Origin: Spinactinospora alkalitolerans
Lineage (GTDB): Bacteria; Actinomycetota; Actinomycetes; Streptosporangiales; Streptosporangiaceae
Direction of reading: 5' to 3'
NCBI RefSeq assembly: GCF_013408795.1
Contig: NZ_JACCCC010000001.1
Location: 1,798,001-1,862,000, forward strand
DNA: 64,000 nucleotides
Part shown: positions 16,699-24,049 of the stretch, one piece after another
Layout: each line of letters starts with the position of its first letter
Position numbering within the stretch: the stretch's first letter is position 1
Translations under genes and position numbers: made by a program
The notes under the pieces: generated by a model
Seen by the model: only the letters and a program-made list of their open reading frames with translations
Database searches by the model: none
What the model was told of the DNA's origin: nothing

Positions 16699-16773
16699 TG
16701 GTGGGCGATACTGGGATTGAACCAGTGACCTCTACCGTGTCAAGGTAGCGCTCTCCCACTGAGCTAATCGCCC
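16699..16773 (-). tRNA. tRNA-Val(GAC)
   Basis: On the minus strand this reads as a full cloverleaf. The acceptor GGGCGAT pairs with ATCGCCC, the anticodon arm is CTACC-TTGACAC-GGTAG with anticodon GAC, the T-loop is GGTTCAATCC, and the 3' CCA is encoded (16699-16701). Confidence 0.97.
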
Positions 16774-16784
16774 AGGTCGAAACC

Positions 16785-16859
16785 TGGAGGCGGAGACGGG
16801 AATCGAACCCGTGTACAGGGATTTGCAGTCCCTTGCCTAAGCCACTCGGCCACTCCGCC
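16785..16859 (-). tRNA. tRNA-Cys(GCA)
   Basis: The acceptor GGCGGAG pairs with CTCCGCC, the anticodon loop is CTGCAAA with anticodon GCA, the T-loop is GGTTCGATTCC, the discriminator is U and the CCA is encoded. It lies 11 bases from tRNA-Val on the same strand, so they are probably cotranscribed. Confidence 0.97.
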
Positions 16860-16905
16860 ACGAGCACCGTTGAGTCCTGCGAGTGACACCCATGCGGCTT
16901 CTCCG

Positions 16906-16978
16906 AGCGGACGACGGGATTCGAACCCGCGACCCTCACCTTGGCAAGGTGATGCTCTACCAGCTGAGCCACGTCCGC
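16906..16978 (-). tRNA. tRNA-Gly(GCC), copy 1
   Basis: The acceptor GCGGACG pairs with CGTCCGC, the anticodon stem is TCACC/GGTGA with loop TTGCCAA (anticodon GCC), and the T-arm GGTTCGAATCC is intact. CCA is not encoded. Confidence 0.97.
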
Positions 16979-17018
16979 ATGCCATGGATACGGGGGTCCA
17001 TGCCACGTTCCTGCTTCG

Positions 17019-17091
17019 AGCGGACGACGGGATTCGAACCCGCGACCCTCACCTTGGCAAGGTGATGCTCTACCAGCTGAGCCACGTCCGC
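17019..17091 (-). tRNA. tRNA-Gly(GCC), copy 2
   Basis: The 73 bases appear identical to the copy at 16906-16978, 40 bases away in the same orientation, so this is a tandem duplication. It is the promoter-proximal gene of the leftward tRNA cluster Gly-Gly-Cys-Val. Confidence 0.97.
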
Positions 17092-17234
17092 GCGGCGAAT
17101 GCCGGGCCCCTCCGGGAGCTCCCGGAGCGCCGTCCTCGCTGCTGATTAAGAACTCTAGCGGATTCCGGCGCTCGGACAAACTTCAATCGCGGGCCGGGGC
17201 CGCCGCGCACCGCGGCGGCCCCGGCGGCGCGGAT

Positions 17235-17666
17235 TCAGCGTTCGACGTGGGCCGGCGTGTTCGGCATGTCCGGACGGGGCGGAGCGGTCAGGTACTGGCC
17301 GACGCGCTGGATCACCATGTTCATCTCGTAGGCGACCAGGCCGACGTCGCATTCGGAATCGGCGAGCACGGCCATGCAGGCGCCCTCGCCGGCCGCGGCG
17401 ACGAACAGGAACGCCCGGTCCATCTCGATGATGCTCTGCCGGATGTTGCCGGCGGCGAACTGCCTGCTGGCGCCGCCGGCCAGGCTCTGCAGGCCCGATG
17501 CGATGGCCGCCAGGTGCTCGGCGGCGGATCGCTCCAGCCCACTCGACGAGGCCATCAGCAGCCCGTCGGTGGAGAGCACGATGGCGTGATGCGTGCCCTC
17601 CGCGCGGGTGAGGAGGTCGTCGAGCAACCAGCTCAGTTCGCCGGGGGCGGTGCTCCGTGTGGTCAT
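17235..17666 (-). CDS. Roadblock/LC7 domain protein (orphan)
   Basis: A 143-residue protein whose residues 5-120 form a Roadblock/LC7 domain: LSWLLDDLLTRAEGTHHAIVLS, then DGLLMASSSGL, and AFLFVAAAGEGACMAVLADS. In actinomycetes such proteins (CvnB/MglB-like) usually sit in four-gene conservons and act on a small Ras-like GTPase with a sensor kinase. Here no kinase, DUF742 or GTPase gene flanks it, so its GTPase partner must be elsewhere. ATG at 17666 has AAGAGAG upstream. The leader contains a G-rich tract on the opposite strand (17698-17720). Confidence 0.88.
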   Translation of the reverse strand: MTTRSTAPGELSWLLDDLLTRAEGTHHAIVLSTDGLLMASSSGLERSAAEHLAAIASGLQSLAGGASRQFAAGNIRQSIIEMDRAFLFVAAAGEGACMAVLADSECDVGLVAYEMNMVIQRVGQYLTAPPRPDMPNTPAHVER

Positions 17667-18033
17667 GGCTCTCTTGATCTGTTTCGTCTGTGGAATAGGG
17701 AGGGAGGGGGAGAGAGGGGGCGATTCACTCGGGGGGTACTCGGGCGGGTCGCGCGACCGTCTGGCGTGCGTCCAAGTGTTGCCCAGATGATAGTCATTCG
17801 TAACTTATCCGGCCGGTTCCGGCACGCGTTTTCAAGGAGTGGAAAGGCCGCCGCGGACGAGGTGCGCCGTGTTGGTCCGTTACCGTACCCCCGGTATCAC
17901 GCTGTGGCACCGGACCCGGCCGGTGCCGGTCAGAACATCCGGGCCGGACCGCGCCGAACACCCCGCCGACCTGCTCGGCGGTGGCAGGATCGAGGCACGG
18001 TCGAATCGATCTTTCACGAGGGGGATGAGAGAC
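17667..18033. other. divergent intergenic region with G-rich tract
   Basis: This 367-base region lies between the roadblock gene and the aminodeoxychorismate lyase-like gene. The plus strand at 17698-17720 has four G runs separated by A, A and AGAGA, matching a G-quadruplex-forming pattern. No gene or clear operator is otherwise seen. Confidence 0.6.
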
Positions 18034-18876
18034 ATGCGGGTGTGGATCGCCGGTGCCGGGTACGGCACGGGCCGGGTGGTCGCGGCCGAGGAGGCCCGGA
18101 TCTCCGTGTTCGACCACGGGATCACGGTGGGCGACGGAGTCTTCGAGACGGTCAAGGCGGTGGGGGGACGGGCGTTCGCGCTCACCCGGCACCTGCGCCG
18201 ACTGGCCCGTTCGGCGGAGGGGCTCGGGCTGGACGCGCCCGACACGGGCCGCATCGCCGAGGGCGTGCGCCTGGCGCTGGAGGCCAACCCGAAGGCGGAC
18301 CCGGCCAGGGTGCGCATCACGGTGACCGCCGGACCGGGCCCGTTGGGCTCCGACCGCAGCGGGGTTGAGGCCACCTGCATCGTCGCCATCGCGGACTTCC
18401 CGGCTCCGGCGCCGACGGTCGACGTCGCCGTGGTGCCGTGGACCCGCAACGAGCGCGGGGCGCTGACCGGCCTGAAGACGACCTCCTACGCGGAGAACGT
18501 GCTCGCCCTCCAGTACGCGGGGGAGCGCGGCGCCGGTGAGGCGATCTTCGCCAACACCGCCGGCAACCTGTGCGAGGGCACGGGCAGCAACATCTTCGTC
18601 GTGGTCAACGGCCGGCTCGTCACCCCGCCGCTGTCGGCCGGGCCGCTCGCCGGCATCACCCGCGAGCTGGTCCTGGAGTGGTCCGGTGGCGAGGAGGCGG
18701 ACCTGCCGATGTCGGCGCTGGCCGATGCCTCCGAGGCGTTCCTGGCCTCGACCGGCCGCGACGTCCAGTCGATCCGGGCCATCGACGGTCGAGCGCTCCC
18801 CGCGGCGCCCGGCCCGGTCACCCGCAAGGCGGCGGCGGTCTTCGCCGAGCACAGCGCGGCCGACATCGACCCCTAG
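18034..18876 (+). CDS. class IV aminotransferase-fold PLP enzyme (aminodeoxychorismate lyase-like)
   Basis: A 280-residue fold-type IV PLP enzyme. The PLP lysine is K148 in GLKTTSYAENV. FDHGITVGDGVFET at 26-39 and CEGTGSNIFVV at 180-190 bind cofactor and substrate. The short N-terminus and the pattern GLKTTSYAENVLALQYA suit 4-amino-4-deoxychorismate lyase (PabC), which releases p-aminobenzoate for folate, more than branched-chain or D-amino acid transaminases, though these are hard to separate by eye. ATG at 18034 lies at good spacing from GAGGGGG; ATG 18025 is too close. No pabA/B gene is nearby. Confidence 0.85.
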   Translation: MRVWIAGAGYGTGRVVAAEEARISVFDHGITVGDGVFETVKAVGGRAFALTRHLRRLARSAEGLGLDAPDTGRIAEGVRLALEANPKADPARVRITVTAGPGPLGSDRSGVEATCIVAIADFPAPAPTVDVAVVPWTRNERGALTGLKTTSYAENVLALQYAGERGAGEAIFANTAGNLCEGTGSNIFVVVNGRLVTPPLSAGPLAGITRELVLEWSGGEEADLPMSALADASEAFLASTGRDVQSIRAIDGRALPAAPGPVTRKAAAVFAEHSAADIDP

Positions 18877-18977
18877 ACCGCTGATGGGAGAGGGCCGGGA
18901 TTGTCTTCCGGTCCCTGCTGTGGCTGTGCGGGCCTGGTGGGCTGACGGCAGCCTTCCCGGGGTCATGCGCTGGTGAA
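18870..18977 (+). repeat. dispersed repeat, copy A
   Basis: From the end of the PLP-lyase gene, this stretch is similar to the reverse complement of 35702-35945. Shared blocks include TAGAYCGYTGRTGGGA, GGGATTGT, TGCGGGCCTGGTGGG, ACGGCAGCC and GGTCAT-N-GTGGTGAA-like. Copy A lacks a 147-bp hairpin insert that copy B carries. No transposase frame is visible. Confidence 0.6.
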
Positions 18978-18979
18978 CA

Positions 18980-19003
18980 GGAGGACTGCGGCCGCAGTCC
19001 TCC
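18980..19003. repeat. perfect 24-bp palindrome without loop
   Basis: GGAGGACTGCGG is followed directly by its reverse complement CCGCAGTCCTCC. It joins the end of repeat copy A to the next repeat block and may be a recombination scar or a protein-binding site. Confidence 0.7.
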
Positions 19004-19039
19004 CGACTCCCGTCAGCGACCTGGTGTGAGGTGGGGCGC

Positions 19040-19064
19040 TCATCGTGCTCTGACCGCCGCGTTC
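19040..19064 (+). repeat. 25-base repeat block, copy 1
   Basis: This block matches the reverse complement of 37136-37160 in 24 of 25 positions (core GCTCTGACCGCCGCGTTC). Both copies continue into G-rich sequence. Confidence 0.65.
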
Positions 19065-19092
19065 GCGGGGCGGGGGCGGGACCGGGGAACGA

Positions 19093-19126
19093 AAAATGCC
19101 GCGACTTCCAGCGGTCGCGGCATTTT
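19093..19126. terminator. bidirectional Rho-independent terminator
   Basis: A 13-bp stem (AAAATGCCGCGAC / GTCGCGGCATTTT) with an 8-base loop has A-run and T-run flanks. It can stop transcripts from both the upstream gene and the convergent ssgB side. Confidence 0.85.
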
Positions 19127-19300
19127 CCCGAATCACCACGCGGAGGGCGTTTGGTGGTTATGCGGTTGGGTAGGCCATCACCGAGGTCCTGGGCATGCTC
19201 CCCCTGCCTTGGGCACGGCGGATCGCTCGATCACCCCATGTCTTCCGAGTGACCGGTCGGGCTGTGTTCCGCTGTCACCGGGCGCCTTCGGCACCGGGTC

Positions 19301-19720
19301 TCACTGGTAGAGGTGCTGCTCGATCTCCGCGTCGAGGTCGACGTAGTCCGCTTCCTGCCCGGCCGGCACGATCTCGTAGGTGCGGTGCAGGAACTCCGCC
19401 AGCGGGGAGATCGCGGCGTCGAACTGGGCCTGCCCGAACGGCGAGGACAGCGAGATGTTGATGGTCCGCTCGCCGTCGCCCTTGGACGGCCACACCCGGA
19501 CGTCGCCTTCGCCGACCGGGCGCACGATGCCGACCGTCAGCAGTTCCCTGGCGAAGATCCACTCGACCGGCTCGTCTTCGCCGACGTGGAAGGCCACCTT
19601 GATGGCGTAGGGGTCGTTCGCGGTGTAGTCGAGCCGTGCGACCAGGGGGACCGCCGTGCGATCGGGGACGACGAGCCGAAGGCCGAGCTCGGCGGTGGCA
19701 GTGGTGTCGCTACTGTTCAT
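19301..19720 (-). CDS. ssgB: SsgB-type sporulation/cell division protein
   Basis: A 139-residue SsgA-like protein of the SsgB type, which recruits FtsZ to sporulation septum sites in aerial hyphae of streptomycetes. The whole-length pattern fits SsgB: LGLRLVVPDRTAVPLVARL, YDP-like NDPYAIKVAFH, VEWIFARELL, GDVRVWPS and FLHRTYEIVP. Length is nearly that of S. coelicolor SsgB (137). ATG at 19720 has AAAGG upstream; the longer frame to 20101 is not supported. It has a long 438-base upstream region, suiting a developmentally controlled gene, and points to a sporulating host. Confidence 0.93.
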   Translation of the reverse strand: MNSSDTTATAELGLRLVVPDRTAVPLVARLDYTANDPYAIKVAFHVGEDEPVEWIFARELLTVGIVRPVGEGDVRVWPSKGDGERTINISLSSPFGQAQFDAAISPLAEFLHRTYEIVPAGQEADYVDLDAEIEQHLYQ

Positions 19721-20158
19721 GTTCGCCAAACCTTTTCTCGTCCGGCTTCGCGCTATGCGGGTGGGTTGCGGTTTCACCCGCTTCCGGCGCGGCCGGTCGA
19801 TGTTTCCATGAAGCGCAACCGTGGGGCTTCTTCTCTCGGGCCGCGAGGCGGCGGCCCGCCGCATCGCCTCAGCCCTCCGTAACTTTAATGAGCTGCGGAA
19901 ACCAAGAATTTCCAGTTGATCTGTGTGCCGCGTCACCAGCACGGTCGAAGGTCGGCGGCCGCACGGCGGCGCCGTCTCCGCACCGCCCTCATGTGAGGGG
20001 GTTTCACGTTTGTGTACCGCGAGACGACCTCGCTGACCAGCGAGTGAGACGTCGATCACATCCCTTGATCTTCTCCCGTGTGGTGCGAGTGCGTCATCCA
20101 CTCCGTCGGATGCGCTAGAGTTTTTCTTGTTCGCCCGCCAAACAGGGCGAAACCGCCG
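19721..20158. other. long upstream region of ssgB
   Basis: This 438-base stretch has no convincing gene. A lower-GC segment near 19878-19920 contains GGAAACCAAGAATTTCC (GGAAA/TTTCC arms), a possible promoter or operator. The plus-strand end is the promoter zone of tRNA-Val at 20159. No match to a specific developmental regulator site is claimed. Confidence 0.5.
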
Positions 20159-20232
20159 GGGCGATTAGCTCAGTTGGCTAGAGCGCGTCGTTCACACCGA
20201 CGAGGTCACTGGTTCGAGTCCAGTATCGCCCA
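20159..20232 (+). tRNA. tRNA-Val(CAC)
   Basis: The acceptor GGGCGAT pairs with ATCGCCC, the anticodon arm is CGTCG-TTCACAC-CGACG with anticodon CAC, and the T-loop is GGTTCGAGTCC. CCA is not encoded. It is the GTG-reading partner of the GAC isoacceptor at 16699. Confidence 0.97.
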
Positions 20233-20240
20233 CACTCCCG

Positions 20241-20283
20241 AGGGGCCGGTTCCAAACCACGGAATCGGTCCCTTCTTCTTTGC
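20241..20283 (+). terminator. terminator of tRNA-Val(CAC)
   Basis: A 13-bp stem with G-T pairs (AGGGGCCGGTTCC / GGAATCGGTCCCTT) is followed by TTCTTCTTT, nine bases after the tRNA. Confidence 0.8.
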
Positions 20284-20415
20284 CCCTCCGGGTTTCGGCC
20301 CCGCGGCCGATCGGCGACCCGCCGAAGGACGCGAGCCCGAGGCGAGCGGAGCGAGGGCATTCGGTCTACTCGCCGCCGTGGATTTTCCCCATCCGCTATC
20401 CGGATCCGGCCGTGG

Positions 20416-20799
20416 CTAACCGCGGGACAGCCCTTTGCGGGCCCGTCGCCGACGCCGCGTCCGCACGGCGGTCTCCTTGGCGTTGTGCGCGTAGCGGCGG
20501 GCGCGCCGCAGCAGGCCGCGCGCCCAGGCGAACTCGGTGGAAAGAATCACCAGACCCAGGATGATCCCGCCGATCCCCGGCCCGGGGGTCACGCACATGA
20601 TGATTCCGGCCAGCAGGGTGAAGCCGCCGACCACGGCGACGGCGGTGCGCCAGGTCCAGTGCAGGACCGGATGCGAGTGCATGCGCATGCGCCAGATCCG
20701 GAGGCGGGCGCGGAGCCGCCGCCAGCGGTTGGGCCTGCGCTTCGTGGGGGATGCCGCCGGGTCCGGTGGGTTCGTGTCGGTTACGGGGCTCGGTGACAT
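20416..20799 (-). CDS. PGPGW-type small membrane protein (TIGR02611-like)
   Basis: A 127-residue protein with a basic N-terminal region (RRPNRWRRLRARLRIWRMR), two membrane helices (about 46-66 and 70-92) and an Arg-rich tail. The loop between the helices carries CVTPGPGIGGIILGLVILS, the signature of the PF09656 / TIGR02611 'PGPGW' family, whose function is unknown. ATG at 20799. It is divergent from thrS, and the same association of a PGPGW protein near translation genes occurs in other actinomycetes as far as I recall. No functional claim is made. Confidence 0.82.
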   Translation of the reverse strand: MSPSPVTDTNPPDPAASPTKRRPNRWRRLRARLRIWRMRMHSHPVLHWTWRTAVAVVGGFTLLAGIIMCVTPGPGIGGIILGLVILSTEFAWARGLLRRARRYAHNAKETAVRTRRRRRARKGLSRG

Positions 20800-21122
20800 G
20801 AGCTCACAATATCGGCCTGATCAAGAGCTGGTCTCAGACGAGTCACGCGTCGCCCGACCTTTCCGGACGACCTGATTTCCGGGAACGGTTCCATCCGATC
20901 ATGATCTGGGGTGCCGGTCCACCCCCGTTTTCTCGGTTTCGCCACCCGCACGGCGCCTCCCGTGGCCGACGGGCCCCGATCGGGCGGGGAGGCGCGCGGA
21001 ACCGGACCGGTCCGGGTGAGCGCGTGCCCGAACCCCGATAGCATCGAAGGGACCCCGCGCCGCAGGAGCGGCGGCGCGCGAGGGAACCGCGCACGACCAT
21101 CCCACACCCTTGAGGAGTCACC
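20800..21122. promoter_or_regulatory. divergent promoter region of thrS
   Basis: This 323-base region has no gene. TAGCAT at 21039-21044 is a good -10 element for thrS, giving a leader of about 75 bases. T-box features were looked for in that leader and not found. Confidence 0.5.
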
Positions 21123-23096
21123 GTGTCCGCAGTGCCTGAGCTGCATATCACCCTCGCCGGAACCGAGCGTGTGGTGGCGGCGGGGACGACGGCCGGCGAC
21201 GCCCTTGAGGCCGACGGCCGGACCGTCATCGCCGCCCGGGTCAACGGGGAGCCCCGCGACCTCGCCCACGAGGTCGCCGAGGGCGACGCCGTCGAGGCGA
21301 TCGCCATCGACTCCGAGGACGGCCGCGCGATCCTGCGCCACTCGACCGCCCATGTCATGGCCCAGGCCGTCCAGGAGCTGTTCCCCGAGGCCAAGCTGGG
21401 CATCGGCCCGCCCATCGACAACGGCTTCTACTACGACTTCGACGTCGCGGAGCCCTTCACCCCCGACGACCTCAAGCGCATCGAGAAGAGGATGCAGCAG
21501 ATCGTCAAGCAGGGGCAGCGGTTCTCCCGCCGCGCAGTCTCCGACGACGACGCCCGCGAGGAGCTGCGCGACGAGCCCTACAAGCTGGAGCTCATCGGCC
21601 TCAAGGGCGGCGCCGGCGACGCCGCCGAGGGCGCCGGCGTCGAGGTCGGCGCAGGCGGGCTGACCATCTACGACAACCTCCAGCCGCGCACCGGCGAGCT
21701 GTGCTGGAAGGACCTGTGCCGCGGTCCGCACCTGCCCACCACCAGGGCCGTCCCGGCGTTCAAGCTGATGCGCTCGGCGGCGGCCTACTGGCGCGGCAGC
21801 GAGAAGAACCCGCAGCTGCAGCGCGTCTACGGCACCGCATGGGAGTCCAAGGACGCCCTCAAGGCCTACCTCACCTTCCTGGAGGAGGCCGAGAAGCGCG
21901 ACCACCGCAGGCTCGGCGCCGAGCTGGACCTGTTCTCGATCCCCGAGGAGATCGGGTCGGGGCTCGCCGTCTTCCACCCCAAGGGCGGCGTCGTCCGCCG
22001 CGTCATGGAGGACTACTCGCGCAAGCGGCACGAGGAGGCGGGCTACGAGTTCGTCTACACCCCGCACGCCACCAAGGGCAGGCTGTTCGAGAAGTCCGGC
22101 CACCTCGACTGGTACGCCGAGGGCATGTACCCGCCCATGCAGCTCGACGAGGGCCAGGACTACTACCTCAAGCCCATGAACTGCCCCATGCACAACCTGA
22201 TCTTCGGGGCGAGGGGCCGCTCGTACCGCGAGCTGCCGCTGCGGCTGTTCGAGTTCGGCACCGTGTACCGGTACGAGAAGTCCGGCGTGGTGCACGGCCT
22301 GACCCGCGCGCGCGGCTTCACCCAGGACGACGCGCACATCTACTGCACCCCCGACCAGATGGCCGGCGAGCTGGACTCGCTGCTCACCTTCGTCCTGAAC
22401 CTGCTGCGCGACTACGGCCTGGACGACTTCTACCTGGAGCTGTCCACCCGCGATCCGGAGAAGTCCATCGGATCGGACGAGATCTGGGACGAGGCCACCC
22501 GGGTGCTGCGCGAGGCGGCGGAGAAGCAGGGGCTCGAACTGGTCATGGACCCGGGCGGCGCGGCGTTCTACGGCCCGAAGATCTCGGTGCAGGCGCGCGA
22601 CGCCATCGGCCGGACCTGGCAGATGTCGACCATCCAGGTCGACTTCAACCTTCCGGAGCGGTTCGACCTGGAGTACCAGGCCCCCGACGGCTCGCGGCAG
22701 CGCCCGGTGATGATCCACCGCGCCCTGTTCGGCTCGATCGAGCGGTTCTTCGCGGTGCTGCTGGAGCACTACGCCGGCGCGTTCCCGGCGTGGCTGGCCC
22801 CGGTGCAGGTCGTGGGCATTCCGATCACCGACGAGCACGTGCCCTACCTGGAGCGGGTGGCCGAGCGGCTGCGCGCCGAGGGCATCCGCGTCGAGGTCGA
22901 CGGCAGCGACGACCGCATGCAGAAGAAGATCCGCAACGCCCAGAAGCAGAAGGTCCCCTTCATGCTCCTGGCGGGCGACGAGGACGCCGGCAAGGACGCG
23001 GTGTCCTTCCGCTACCGCAACGGGGAGCAGAACAACGGCGTCCCCATCGACGACGCGGTCGCCGAGATCGTGACCGCCGTGCGCGAGCGGCGCTAG
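21123..23096 (+). CDS. thrS: threonyl-tRNA synthetase
   Basis: A 657-residue class II synthetase that charges tRNA-Thr. In order: TGS domain (1-65), editing/SAD domain (about 70-240, with [10 protein letters not shown]), catalytic core, and anticodon domain (about 545-650). Core landmarks include the zinc ligands in MNCPMH, DDAHIYC and [13 protein letters not shown], and motif 2 [19 protein letters not shown]. The length is standard for actinobacteria. GTG at 21123 follows GAGGAG. In mycobacteria and streptomycetes thrS directly precedes the HIT-pgsA-pimA genes; here three genes are interposed. Confidence 0.98.
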   Translation: MSAVPELHITLAGTERVVAAGTTAGDALEADGRTVIAARVNGEPRDLAHEVAEGDAVEAIAIDSEDGRAILRHSTAHVMAQAVQELFPEAKLGIGPPIDNGFYYDFDVAEPFTPDDLKRIEKRMQQIVKQGQRFSRRAVSDDDAREELRDEPYKLELIGLKGGAGDAAEGAGVEVGAGGLTIYDNLQPRTGELCWKDLCRGPHLPTTRAVPAFKLMRSAAAYWRGSEKNPQLQRVYGTAWESKDALKAYLTFLEEAEKRDHRRLGAELDLFSIPEEIGSGLAVFHPKGGVVRRVMEDYSRKRHEEAGYEFVYTPHATKGRLFEKSGHLDWYAEGMYPPMQLDEGQDYYLKPMNCPMHNLIFGARGRSYRELPLRLFEFGTVYRYEKSGVVHGLTRARGFTQDDAHIYCTPDQMAGELDSLLTFVLNLLRDYGLDDFYLELSTRDPEKSIGSDEIWDEATRVLREAAEKQGLELVMDPGGAAFYGPKISVQARDAIGRTWQMSTIQVDFNLPERFDLEYQAPDGSRQRPVMIHRALFGSIERFFAVLLEHYAGAFPAWLAPVQVVGIPITDEHVPYLERVAERLRAEGIRVEVDGSDDRMQKKIRNAQKQKVPFMLLAGDEDAGKDAVSFRYRNGEQNNGVPIDDAVAEIVTAVRERR

Positions 23097-23136
23097 CCGA
23101 CCTCGGGCCCGGGTCCCGCGAGGCGGTGCGGGTGGC

Positions 23137-23802
23137 CTACTCCATCCGCATCGCCACCGCCCGCACCGGCGCGCCGTCGGCCCCCTCCAGGGCGATGGGC
23201 AGAGCGCTGAACAGCGGGGCGGGGAAGTCGATCCGCTCCAGGCCGCAGAGGTTCTCGATGATGACGCCGCCCGCGCCCAGGACCGCGCGGTGGACCGGCC
23301 ACGCCTGGCTCGGATGGTCCTCGTCCGGCGTCGGGTCCGGGTTCGGGGCGTCGATTCCGATGGTCCGCACGCCCGCGTCCACCAGGTGGCGGGCGGCCTC
23401 CCCGGTCAGATGGGGGTGGGCGAAGTAGCGCCGCGTCCCGTAGTGGCGGGACCAGCCGGTGCGCAGCAGCACGACGGCGCCGGGCCCGAACTCCGGATCC
23501 CACGGCTCCAGGTCGGCCCGGGTGATGGGGGAGCGGTCGGTGCGGCCGGCCGCCTCCACCACGACGGCCGGACCGGTGAACAGCTCCAGCGGCAGCTCGT
23601 CGATGCGCGCGCCGCCGTCGAAGAAGTGGCGCGGCGCGTCGGCGTGCGTGCCGCTCTGCGACCCCATCGACACGTGCAGCAGGTTGTAGCCGTCCTCGGC
23701 GACCGTCGCGGCGGGGGAGAGCCGGGGGACCGGGTCACCGGGATAGACCTGGGTGCCGGGGCCGATCGAACGGCTGAGATCGATGATCCGGCTGATGCGC
23801 AT
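23137..23802 (-). CDS. cyclase/kynurenine formamidase-like hydrolase
   Basis: A 221-residue metal-dependent hydrolase of the cyclase family (PF04199), which includes bacterial kynurenine formamidase and isatin hydrolase. The metal motif is in QSGTHADAPRHFF (H-G-T-H-x-D-x-P-x-H), near residues 51-63. The N-terminus IIDLSRSIGPGTQVYPGD is typical, and ATG at 23802 has GGGAG upstream. It is convergent with thrS and has no kyn genes around it, so the substrate is open. It breaks the conserved thrS-pgsA order together with the next two genes. Confidence 0.86.
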   Translation of the reverse strand: MRISRIIDLSRSIGPGTQVYPGDPVPRLSPAATVAEDGYNLLHVSMGSQSGTHADAPRHFFDGGARIDELPLELFTGPAVVVEAAGRTDRSPITRADLEPWDPEFGPGAVVLLRTGWSRHYGTRRYFAHPHLTGEAARHLVDAGVRTIGIDAPNPDPTPDEDHPSQAWPVHRAVLGAGGVIIENLCGLERIDFPAPLFSALPIALEGADGAPVRAVAMRME

Positions 23803-24049
23803 GGAGCTCCCATCGAGCGATCCGGTCGTTCCCTGCGGTGATTCGCTTGAACCGTCGGCGGAGAGGGGGACGGGGCGAGACCGTCGGAGGGCTCGGAGAG
23901 AGCATCGCCGTGTCGCCCGCCTCTTGGGGGGCCAAGCCTTTCACATCGGCCTTCTCGGGCCATTCAAGGCGACCGTCGGCACCGGGGAGTTCGCAGACGA
24001 CGCGCGAGCGAGGTGCATCCGGCCCCGTGACGGGGCACGATGAAGGGCG

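Larger units (their letters stand above)
18877..19300. other. intergenic region with repeats, palindrome and terminator
   Basis: This 424-base gap holds most of repeat copy A, a perfect 24-bp palindrome (18980-19003), a 25-base block shared with 37136-37160 (19040-19064) and a bidirectional terminator (19093-19126). No gene is seen. Confidence 0.65.

Noticed and set aside
16559-17179. Long minus-strand and plus-strand frames over the tRNA cluster, including text like DGIRTRDPHLGKVMLYQ
   Set aside because: This is translated tRNA-Gly/Val/Cys sequence, a well-known artefact in automatic annotation; the tRNA cloverleaves explain it.
21000-21122. T-box riboswitch before thrS
   Set aside because: No AGGGTGG T-box core, specifier-like stem or antiterminator/terminator pair was seen.
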